Assembly: GCF_001571285.1 (NCBI RefSeq)
Contig: NZ_BCTM01000012.1
Coordinates: 124,001 to 188,000 of the forward strand
DNA length: 64,000 nt
From: Kluyvera cryocrescens NBRC 102467
GTDB taxonomy: Bacteria > Pseudomonadota > Gammaproteobacteria > Enterobacterales > Enterobacteriaceae
Direction: 5' to 3'
In this document: positions 56,899-64,000 of the stretch, piece after piece
Layout: the number at the start of each line of letters is the position of its first letter
How positions within the stretch are numbered: position 1 is the first letter of the stretch
Position numbers and translations under genes: made by a program
Notes under the pieces: generated by a model
What the model was told of the DNA's origin: nothing
Database searches by the model: none
Seen by the model: the letters and a program-made list of their open reading frames with translations, nothing else

Positions 56899-57980
56899 TC
56901 CTGGCCCCAGTCAGGTAGTAATTCGCCGCGGGCGCTGAAGCGAAAACGGTGTTGATCCCAGCCCTGCCCAAAGAGGGTCAGAACAAAATTGTAATACGCA
57001 TCCGCGCCGGGAAAATTGTCTGCAACGCGCTGCCGCTGAGCGGCCTGGGCGTCACGATCTTGTAGGAATGGGAGGAGTGAAGCCGAAAAACCGACAGGGC
57101 CATCGCCGGTCACTTTTCCGCTGGCTATCGCCACTTTTTCCGGTGGCAGTCCCTGCTTCGCGGTCTGTACCGCCATGGCGTTAAAGCGTTTTAGCAGACG
57201 CGCTTTTTGCGGGTCGGCGTCGTGCATCATGCCCACCCACAGATAGACGCGAATCGCGTCGTAGCTGCCGACAATATCCGTCGCCTTCAATTGCCAACCG
57301 TGCGCTTTATCGTAACTCACCCAATCCGGGGAAAAGCCTTTCGGCGCGGTGTCCATCAGTAGCTTCAGGTTGGTGTCACGTAGCGTTGTCCACGGCGCGC
57401 CAAAGCGGCTGAAATACTGGGCAACCTGCGGCGGGAAATAGCTTGGATTGAAGCGCCAGTGCGTCTCTTCAGCAAAACCCACGCGCCCTGGCAGCAGCAT
57501 CAGCCCCAACTCCGGCACCTTCACCACTTCCTGTTCAGCAATCTTCGCCAGCAGCGCTTTGCCGATGGTGCTGTAGTCATCGTTCTTCCATAGCCGCCCC
57601 GCTTCCAGCAGGGTCCATGCGATCCAGATATCAGAGTCAGAAGCGGAATTGCTGTCCAGCACCTTCCACTCCGTCTCGTTCTTCTTACCCCATAACCAGG
57701 CTGGAAGATGCTCACGCAGAGAACCTTCGGCAAGGTTATTCTGCGTCCAGCCGAGCAGCGTGGCGAACGTTTGTTTATCGTTCGCCGCCAGGGCAAAGAA
57801 CAGCGCGTAGCTTTGCCCTTCCGAGGTTGTAATCTTACGCGGATCGCTTGGGTCGATAACGCGCCCTTCAGCGCTGACAAATTCCCGTTTGAACTGCTCC
57901 CAGGCAGGCCAATGGCAAGCGGCCTGAACCTGGCCGCTAAGGGCGAACAGCACGACAATCCAGCGTAATATTCTCATCAC
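56880..57980 (-). CDS. bcsZ: Periplasmic endo-1,4-beta-glucanase BcsZ
   Basis: 366-residue secreted GH8 cellulase required for proper cellulose export. A signal peptide (about 1-20, ending VQA before ACHW) precedes the (alpha/alpha)6-barrel. The catalytic acid Glu is in TSEGQSYAL (about residue 54) and the base Asp region is near residue 240 ([13 protein letters not shown]). It starts 3 bp after bcsB and overlaps the bcsC start. Confidence 0.96.
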   Translation of the reverse strand: MMRILRWIVVLFALSGQVQAACHWPAWEQFKREFVSAEGRVIDPSDPRKITTSEGQSYALFFALAANDKQTFATLLGWTQNNLAEGSLREHLPAWLWGKKNETEWKVLDSNSASDSDIWIAWTLLEAGRLWKNDDYSTIGKALLAKIAEQEVVKVPELGLMLLPGRVGFAEETHWRFNPSYFPPQVAQYFSRFGAPWTTLRDTNLKLLMDTAPKGFSPDWVSYDKAHGWQLKATDIVGSYDAIRVYLWVGMMHDADPQKARLLKRFNAMAVQTAKQGLPPEKVAIASGKVTGDGPVGFSASLLPFLQDRDAQAAQRQRVADNFPGADAYYNFVLTLFGQGWDQHRFRFSARGELLPDWGQECASSH

Positions 57981-57983
57981 GGC

Positions 57984-60290
57984 TTACTCGTCTTCCGGAT
58001 CTAAGCGACGGCGGCTGATAATGCGCAGCAGACGCCACATAACCCATGCCAGCAGCACGATGCTGATCGCGGCGAAGATGGCCAGCAGAACCGGGTGGTT
58101 AGACAGGGCAAACCAGATACGTTCGAACCACGGCAGATGACCGACATAGTACACATCGCCTACGCGCAGGCTATTCACACCGGATTCACGAATCACCGAC
58201 ACCGAACCAAACATGGCCGCACGTTTACCGCTGTCATTGAGAGCATCATTTAGCAGGTCGTAACCCTTATCGCTGTCGGCAAGCAGCGCAACGACGCTAC
58301 GCTGTTTATAATACGGCGATTCAAAGCCCACGATGGCCGCCATCGGACCGGAGGAGGAGATCTCGGTTTGAACGCTGGCGCTGCGATCGTCAGCATCCAG
58401 GTAAATGCTCGGCAAGTCGTTGTGACGTATCGGCGTTTTCACCCAGCTCTGGGTCGCATCCACCAGCAGATCCACTTTCTTATCGTCTTTCAGCGATGGC
58501 GGGATTGAACCAATCAACAGCAGATCGGCATCTTTGTCTTTAATCTGACTACCGTCATCGATAATCGTCATGCTGGTCCCCGCCAGACCGGTCTGGCCGC
58601 CAATCACCGCCACGGTATTCAGCAGAGTGCTCAGCTGTTCTTCAGACGGTTTCTTCGGCATGACAATCGCCGTGTCGGAGAGATCCGCCATACGCGTGAA
58701 CGGGAAGCCCGCATTGGCAAAGGTACGCAGATCCGGCATCGGCAGGAAATGGTAGTAGTGCGAGAAGTCGATCGTCGAATCATCGCCCAGCACGACGTGA
58801 TTCTGTACCGGCTGGAAGGTGACGCAGCTATCGATGTTCCCGCCAGGCATTGGGTTCGCGTACTGGAAGTCAAAGCGCAGCTGGTTCATCGCGCCCAGAC
58901 GCAGCGCCGGAATGCTGACATCGTTTTTACCGTCCAGCAGGCCTTGCAGCACCGGCAGACGCATCATCAGCTTGTTGATGTCCTGGGTGCTATTCAGACT
59001 AAACGACTGTAAGAATTGGTTGTTGAGGCTGATGTCCATGCGAGAGCTGTCTTTGACTGCCGGCATGGTGTAGCGATATTTCAAATCCATATCGATACCG
59101 GTGCTGCGCAGCAGATACAGGTCCGGCGGCAGGTTCAGCGACAGGTTAATCGACGCAGGCTCCATGCCGGTGGACTGGAGCTGCTGTTCATAGGTTTTCA
59201 GCTCGCCAAAGGTCACCGGGCGATCGGTACGTACCCAGTTAGGCGCATCGTACGGCACGCGCGCCAGCAGCGGTTTGACCTCATTCACCGTTACGCTGTT
59301 GCCACGGAACAGGATGTTCCCCGCCGCAATACCCTGCGCGGCTTTCAGCAGATCTTTATCATCACGACCAAACACCACCAGCAGCTTCATGTACGGGTTA
59401 TTCGGGTGATCAATCATTTCGATCGTCGGTGCCTTCACTGCGGGATGATCGCGCAGGAAGTCCGGGCGATGATCGTTGGTGGCAAAGACAATCGCATTGC
59501 GATCCGGCAGGGTGTTATACATTACCGGGAACGTCTGGCCGCGCCAGCCGGCTTTCGAACCAAACCACGAAGCCACAATTGCCGCCGCCTGCTGCTGCTG
59601 CAAATCAGGGGAACCGGCAAAAACCATCGGCAGGTTCAGCGCGCGGTTATCACGCGCGTCATAGAACGGCACCGGGAAGTGCGAGAGATCGTTACGAACC
59701 TTCAACGATTGATAGGTTAAATCCAGCGAACTGCCACGGCCAACATCAAGCCAAACGGTCGAGTTTGCCGGGTTTTCACACACGTCACGGTAGTGGCCGA
59801 TAAATTCGAGGCGCACCCGGTTAAAATCGGTGATATACAGCGGATCGATAGCGATCTGCGTCGTCACCTTTTGGCCCAACTGTTCTTTGGTGACCGGCAG
59901 AACACCCATCAGCTCATCGTTGAGATATACCTTCAGCTGAGAAGTCACAGGCAGCAACGACGGCGACGGGGTATACGTCAGATTCAGCAGCGCCTTCGAC
60001 ACCACTTCATCGCTGCGCATACCGAACTCAATGCCCCCATTTGGGTTAGCGCCACGCAGCACCATGCTGCCCGGCGGCGGCGCAATCTGAGCAAAAGAAA
60101 GCTTTACGTTGCGGCTCGGCGCGTCTTCCACCACTACCGGCGTCGCAGCGGCGGTAACCGGCTCTGCTGCGTCCTCCTGAACAGACGGCGCAACGGACAC
60201 CTCTGTCGTCGGTTCTGAATACGTCGTGAGCGGCAGTAAACTGCCCACGCCCACCGCCACTGCACAAATCCAGGAAAGGTTTCTTTTCAT
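57984..60290 (-). CDS. bcsB: Cellulose synthase regulatory subunit BcsB
   Basis: 768-residue periplasmic subunit with a signal peptide, two carbohydrate-binding and two flavodoxin-like modules, and one C-terminal membrane helix (about 725-748) that docks on BcsA. The start MKRNLSWIC is 13 bp after the bcsA stop; a longer frame reaching back into bcsA is rejected because it lacks signal-peptide character. Ends with a basic cytoplasmic tail (RLLRIISRRRLDPEDE). Confidence 0.96.
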   Translation of the reverse strand: MKRNLSWICAVAVGVGSLLPLTTYSEPTTEVSVAPSVQEDAAEPVTAAATPVVVEDAPSRNVKLSFAQIAPPPGSMVLRGANPNGGIEFGMRSDEVVSKALLNLTYTPSPSLLPVTSQLKVYLNDELMGVLPVTKEQLGQKVTTQIAIDPLYITDFNRVRLEFIGHYRDVCENPANSTVWLDVGRGSSLDLTYQSLKVRNDLSHFPVPFYDARDNRALNLPMVFAGSPDLQQQQAAAIVASWFGSKAGWRGQTFPVMYNTLPDRNAIVFATNDHRPDFLRDHPAVKAPTIEMIDHPNNPYMKLLVVFGRDDKDLLKAAQGIAAGNILFRGNSVTVNEVKPLLARVPYDAPNWVRTDRPVTFGELKTYEQQLQSTGMEPASINLSLNLPPDLYLLRSTGIDMDLKYRYTMPAVKDSSRMDISLNNQFLQSFSLNSTQDINKLMMRLPVLQGLLDGKNDVSIPALRLGAMNQLRFDFQYANPMPGGNIDSCVTFQPVQNHVVLGDDSTIDFSHYYHFLPMPDLRTFANAGFPFTRMADLSDTAIVMPKKPSEEQLSTLLNTVAVIGGQTGLAGTSMTIIDDGSQIKDKDADLLLIGSIPPSLKDDKKVDLLVDATQSWVKTPIRHNDLPSIYLDADDRSASVQTEISSSGPMAAIVGFESPYYKQRSVVALLADSDKGYDLLNDALNDSGKRAAMFGSVSVIRESGVNSLRVGDVYYVGHLPWFERIWFALSNHPVLLAIFAAISIVLLAWVMWRLLRIISRRRLDPEDE

Positions 60291-60303
60291 CGTGTAATCA
60301 TCA

Positions 60304-62922
60304 TTATTGTTGAGCCATAGCCGATAGCGGATGCTCGATAACCGCCTCGCGTTCAGGACGACGCGGAACGAACGAGGCCACCCACGCCACCAGCAAGGTG
60401 AGCGACCGGAAAATTTCTTTGGCCACCGGCGGCGCGAACTCGGCCAGGTGACGGTAACCACGGAACCCTAGCTTCAGGATATCCATCAGGCTTTCCAGCG
60501 GTTTATCTTCTGGGAAGCTGTCCTGCCAGAGCGCCCACGTATCCGCGCGCGCAAACGTACACTGTACAAAGTCGATATGCTGGCGAGTGCTCATTGGCAG
60601 TAATTTCAGCCCGACTTCACTTCCCAGCACGCGAACGACCTGCGTCGGGAAGACATATTCCTGCTGCCCACGTTTAAGCAGCAGATTCACTTTCTGCTCT
60701 TCCAGCACCTGGGCATCGCCGTTGATGCGAATACCGACGCCACCATCGGAGAAGTCATGCACGGTGCAGGAGAAGAGGTGACCGTCTTCGCGGGAAATCG
60801 CTCCCGGCATCTTGATTTCAACGCGGTGCGAACGGCGTACCTGTTTACTTTCCACCGATACCGCCACGGCGCCACCGAGAATAATCAAGTTGTAGAACAC
60901 CCACAGCAGACTGACCCAAACCGTCAGTACTTCGTCTTCCGGGCCGTACATATAGCGCCAGATACCAAACGCCACGCCGACCAGATTCAGCAGCACCAGG
61001 AAGATATACGGACGGGAAATCACCCAGTCGACATACTCCTCTTTCACCAGGCCACCTTTCGCCGTAACGTTGAAAGTCCCTTTGTGTGGAGCAAACAGCG
61101 CCACCATGGTTGGCGGAGCGATGTACCAGGCCAGCACGGTCTCATAGATTTCACTCCAGAAAGAGTGACGGTACTTACCCTGGATCTTGGAGTTGGTCAG
61201 GCTAGCGTGAATCATGTGCGGCAACACAAACAGCGCAATCATCAGCGCGGGCGCGTAGATGATATAGGCATGCAGCAGCAGGAAGGCCAGCGGTGCGGTC
61301 AGGAAGATAAGCCGCGGAATACCGGATAAAAAGTGGAACATGGCGTTGAGATAACACAGTCGCTGCGGCATCTTCAGCCCTTTGCCGAGTAGCGGGTTAT
61401 CCAGACGGAAGATCTGCACCATCCCGCGCGCCCAACGAATACGCTGGCCGATGTGCGCCGACAAACTTTCCGTGGCGAGGCCGGCGGCCTGCGGTAGACG
61501 CATGTAGGCCGAAGTGTAGCCCAGGCGATGGAGTCGCAGCGAGGTGTGCGCATCTTCGGTGACGGTTTCAACGGCAATCCCGCCGATCTTATCCAGCGGT
61601 TCGCGGCGAATAACGGCACAGGATCCACAGAAGAAGGTAGCATCCCACATATCGTTACCATCCTGCACCAGACCGTAGAACAGCGTGCCTTCGTTTGGCG
61701 TTTTGCGGAATCGGCCAAGGTTACGTTCAAACGGGTCCGGCGAGAAGAAGTGGTGCGGCGTCTGCATCATCGCCAGCTTCTTATCCTTCAGGAACCAGCC
61801 CATGGTCATTTGCAGGAATGAACGGGTTGGCACGTGGTCACAGTCGAAAATAGACACAAACTCGCCCTTGGCATATTTCAGGGCATTGTTGATGTTCCCG
61901 GCTTTCGCATGCTCATGGGTGGTACGGGCGATGTACTGTACGCCGACATCTTTGGCGAACTGGCGAAACTCTTCGCGCCCCCCATCATCAAGGATCCAGA
62001 TAACCACTTTGTCTTTTGGCCAGTCGATACCCAGCGAGGCGTAGACGGTGTTTTTTACCACGTTGAGATCTTCGTTATAGGTCGGAACGAAGATATCCAC
62101 CGTCGGCCATTGATTCATATCTTTCGGCAGCGGTACCGGCTGGCGGTTCAGCGGCCAGGCCACCTGGAAATAGCCGAGCACCAGCACTATCCAGGCATAG
62201 GTTTCGGCAAACAGCAGGATCAACCCGCAGACCAGACTGACCGGGTCATTCCAGTTGAGCGTTGAAGTGTAGCGCCACCAGATATACCGGCAGGAGACCG
62301 TCAGCGACAAAACGATCAGCATCAGCGCCGAGAAGCGCCCCGGAATACGTCGTACCAGCAGGGCAACGCCCCACAGCAGCATCAGGAAGACAAATTGGGA
62401 AAGAGGGTTAAACGGCTGGGTGATACACACCAGCGCCAGCACCAGCGACAGGGTTATCGCTACGCCAAGCACCAGCCGGCGAACTTTCGGGCTGAGGTGC
62501 GCCAGCTCCTTTTTATCGTCAAGGTGGCGGGTTTGGCTATTGAAGCGAACGGGCAGTTCATCTGCCCAGCGAATATAGCGATCGCGCAGACGATCGAGGC
62601 CCGATAGCGGTCGCCATTTTGTCGGCTTACGGCTCTCCGGCGGTTTGCTGGCAATCAACCATACGGCCTGCAGCAAGAAGCGCAGGGGATCCAGCGGCCG
62701 CGGGCGGGAAAAATTAATGTGGGGGAAAAGCTCATCATGGCGCGTCAGCAGCGACTGCCAGCGCGCATTTTCCAGCGGCAGAAAAATCCACGCCAGTCCG
62801 ACCCAAAGGCAAGACAGCGTCGCTGCAAACCAGGAAGCGCCGCTACGGCGATAGTCCACGTAGCGCGCGCGCAGGCGCGCATACACCGGCGGGACGAAAA
62901 TTAAGCTGCCGAGGCGGATCAT
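60304..62922 (-). CDS. bcsA: Cellulose synthase catalytic subunit BcsA (UDP-forming)
   Basis: 872-residue inner-membrane GT2 synthase polymerising glucose from UDP-glucose and extruding the chain. Catalytic motifs: DD in WILDDGGRE, DCD in SIFDCDHVP, TED in VTEDAHTS and QRIRW. The C-terminal PilZ domain holds RRSHR and DFSDGGVG, the c-di-GMP site that opens the gate. The start MIRLGSLIF uses an ATGA overlap with bcsQ and gives the same length as E. coli. About eight membrane helices. Confidence 0.97.
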   Translation of the reverse strand: MIRLGSLIFVPPVYARLRARYVDYRRSGASWFAATLSCLWVGLAWIFLPLENARWQSLLTRHDELFPHINFSRPRPLDPLRFLLQAVWLIASKPPESRKPTKWRPLSGLDRLRDRYIRWADELPVRFNSQTRHLDDKKELAHLSPKVRRLVLGVAITLSLVLALVCITQPFNPLSQFVFLMLLWGVALLVRRIPGRFSALMLIVLSLTVSCRYIWWRYTSTLNWNDPVSLVCGLILLFAETYAWIVLVLGYFQVAWPLNRQPVPLPKDMNQWPTVDIFVPTYNEDLNVVKNTVYASLGIDWPKDKVVIWILDDGGREEFRQFAKDVGVQYIARTTHEHAKAGNINNALKYAKGEFVSIFDCDHVPTRSFLQMTMGWFLKDKKLAMMQTPHHFFSPDPFERNLGRFRKTPNEGTLFYGLVQDGNDMWDATFFCGSCAVIRREPLDKIGGIAVETVTEDAHTSLRLHRLGYTSAYMRLPQAAGLATESLSAHIGQRIRWARGMVQIFRLDNPLLGKGLKMPQRLCYLNAMFHFLSGIPRLIFLTAPLAFLLLHAYIIYAPALMIALFVLPHMIHASLTNSKIQGKYRHSFWSEIYETVLAWYIAPPTMVALFAPHKGTFNVTAKGGLVKEEYVDWVISRPYIFLVLLNLVGVAFGIWRYMYGPEDEVLTVWVSLLWVFYNLIILGGAVAVSVESKQVRRSHRVEIKMPGAISREDGHLFSCTVHDFSDGGVGIRINGDAQVLEEQKVNLLLKRGQQEYVFPTQVVRVLGSEVGLKLLPMSTRQHIDFVQCTFARADTWALWQDSFPEDKPLESLMDILKLGFRGYRHLAEFAPPVAKEIFRSLTLLVAWVASFVPRRPEREAVIEHPLSAMAQQ

Positions 62923-63671
62923 ACTTCGCGCTCCGCCGCCGCGTGATGTCCGGCGTAGTGCATCAGGCACCAGCTGGCGAGCGTAATTAACTCTTCAGCA
63001 GCCAGAGAATCATGGCGGTATTCACCCAGCGGCTGCTTGCTCGCCAGACTTTCCGCCATCGCTTCGTCACGGTGGATAACCACCGGCAGCAAACGGCGCT
63101 GGGTTTGCAGCCATACCTGGTAAAGATCTTCCTGCAGCGGGCTGCTCATACGCAGGCCATTGAGGAGAATATGCGAGTTCGCGGGTAGCGGCTGCTGATG
63201 CAGTCGGATATGGCAGTTGGCGTCCGGTTTCACCACCGTAAGCGTAAAATGACAAGCCTCGACCAGCGACGGCGTCCAGGGATAGAAACCGTGCGGCAGA
63301 TCGAGCAGGATCCACTGGTATTTTCCCTGACGTTCAGCCTCTCTGGCAATGTCGGTCACCGTCATCAGCGGATTCGTCAGCGTCGCGATATTCTGCTGCT
63401 CACCGGGCTGCAATTTGCCAAAAGGAAGAACATCGATAAGCGAGGTGTAACGCAAACCGGCATCGCGCCAGTCCTGACCGTCCAGCGCAGCGCGCGCCCA
63501 GCCGGTTTCTCGAGCGATATCATCGTTAAACGACAGACGCAGCATATTATCAGGGCTGGCATCGATGACCAGCACCGACTCCCCGAGCAGCTGCAAAGAC
63601 CATGCTAATGCCGCCGTGATGGAAGTCGTACCCACGCCCCCACGCACGCCCTGTAATCCCAGAATAGCCAT
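62919..63671 (-). CDS. bcsQ: Cellulose biosynthesis ATPase BcsQ (ParA/MinD-like)
   Basis: 250-residue SIMIBI-class NTPase that localises and assembles the synthase at the pole with BcsR and BcsE. The deviant Walker A reads GVRGGVGTTS (about 7-16), with Arg and Thr in place of the usual lysines, as in E. coli. The start MAILGLQG is preferred over upstream frame extensions. It is intact, in contrast to the E. coli K-12 allele, which carries a stop codon. ATGA overlap with bcsA. Confidence 0.95.
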   Translation of the reverse strand: MAILGLQGVRGGVGTTSITAALAWSLQLLGESVLVIDASPDNMLRLSFNDDIARETGWARAALDGQDWRDAGLRYTSLIDVLPFGKLQPGEQQNIATLTNPLMTVTDIAREAERQGKYQWILLDLPHGFYPWTPSLVEACHFTLTVVKPDANCHIRLHQQPLPANSHILLNGLRMSSPLQEDLYQVWLQTQRRLLPVVIHRDEAMAESLASKQPLGEYRHDSLAAEELITLASWCLMHYAGHHAAAEREV

Positions 63672-63681
63672 TATGGCTTCC

Positions 63682-63882
63682 TTATTTTTGTTCGGCTTTT
63701 TGTTCTGCAAACTCTGCCAGCAGCGGCCAACGCTTAAACGCAGCCGCTAATTTTTCACGCTGGGAAATATCAGTGTAATCTATATTGGGTAGAGAGAAAG
63801 CCCGACTCAGTGCGAGAAAATCATTCTGAAAAGTGTAGCCAAGTTGAGAATCTACGGATGTCACAGGTTCATTATCTGGCAT
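63682..63882 (-). CDS. bcsR: Cellulose biosynthesis protein BcsR (YhjR)
   Basis: 66-residue cytoplasmic protein that pairs with BcsQ in the regulatory Bcs subcomplex. The C-terminal block DISQREKLAAAFKRWPLLAE matches E. coli BcsR. The start MPDNEPV is set by comparison and by GAGGGAA upstream; earlier in-frame starts lack support. First gene of the operon, 10 bp before bcsQ. Confidence 0.93.
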   Translation of the reverse strand: MPDNEPVTSVDSQLGYTFQNDFLALSRAFSLPNIDYTDISQREKLAAAFKRWPLLAEFAEQKAEQK

Positions 63883-63954
63883 TGTTTGGTTCCCTCTGAA
63901 ATCAAAGTCAGAATGCGCTACAGCGATCGGCGCGCAACCTTTCAATGAAATTCG

Positions 63955-64000
63955 TTTATACTCGTCATACTTCAGACTGCAGATGTATGCATTCGCTTTT
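63955..64000. repeat. Second copy (partial) of the MITE-like palindromic repeat
   Basis: TTTATACTCGTCATACTTCA repeats the left end of the element at 6557 almost exactly, then diverges (GACTGCAGATG against AGTTGCATGTG). The window ends inside it. It sits about 70 bp upstream of bcsR, in the bcs promoter region. Confidence 0.6.

Noticed and set aside
59016-59720. A 234-codon open frame antisense to bcsB
   Set aside because: Shadow frame; Arg/His/Gln-rich composition and no domain.
60291-60461. A 57-codon N-terminal extension of BcsB
   Set aside because: It overlaps the bcsA 3' end and destroys the signal peptide; the start at MKRNLSW fits E. coli and the spacing.

Overview
The window is a stretch of chromosome from a member of the Enterobacteriaceae. 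Its backbone follows the Escherichia coli 77-79 minute region in order and strand: zntA, tusA, yhhQ, dcrB, yhhS, then yhiN, pitA, uspB, uspA, rsmJ, prlC, rlmJ, gor, then yhjB, yhjC, yhjD, yhjE, pdeH (yhjH), kdgK, yhjJ, dctA, pdeK (yhjK) and the cellulose operon bcsRQABZC. Proteins are close to, but clearly diverged from, my recollection of the E. coli ones. The accessory content (an arn operon with padC here, no nik, dtpB or acid-fitness island) and a textbook flagellar sigma-28 promoter at pdeH suggest a motile Enterobacter/Kluyvera/Lelliottia-like genus, not E. coli. I cannot name the species. No rRNA, tRNA, insertion sequence, prophage or CRISPR array was found.

Layout. 1-6,545: metal export (zntA), a periplasmic nucleotidase, tusA, the queuosine-precursor transporter yhhQ with a preQ1-I riboswitch-like leader, lipoprotein dcrB and exporter yhhS. 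6,545-15,980: accessory block with the seven-gene arnBCADTEF operon (L-Ara4N modification of lipid A; polymyxin resistance) behind a PmrA-box-like site, then padC (phenolic acid decarboxylase) with a divergent LysR gene. 15,980-30,470: yhiN, pitA, uspB/uspA, an Rrf2 regulator with a divergent NDH-2-like flavoprotein, rsmJ, prlC (with a sigma-32-like promoter), an inserted LysE/LysR/PAP2-phosphatase group with a Pho-box-like site, rlmJ and gor. 30,470-41,520: the most variable part, sitting where E. coli K-12 has ars genes and the acid-fitness island. It carries a MipA/OmpV protein with a LysR gene, a divergent FhuE-like receptor and YncE-like beta-propeller flanked by Fur-box-like sites, a HycA-like protein translationally coupled to a bestrophin, a membrane-anchored HEPN-family protein, a GNAT acetyltransferase, a GH24 lysozyme homologue lacking two of three catalytic residues, and yhjB. 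41,520-64,000: an SDR gene, yhjC, yhjD, yhjE, pdeH, kdgK, yhjJ, dctA, pdeK and bcsRQABZC.

How the genes work together. The right third is a lifestyle module: PdeH (flagellar class III) and PdeK remove cyclic-di-GMP, and BcsA makes cellulose when its PilZ domain binds that messenger. The left accessory block remodels lipid A and detoxifies plant phenolic acids. The middle island combines iron uptake with several poorly understood membrane proteins. The candidates I would follow first are the HEPN-TM-ankyrin-like protein, the HycA-like/bestrophin pair, the Rrf2/flavoprotein pair and the pseudo-lysozyme. Comparisons with E. coli proteins are from memory; no alignment or database search was run.
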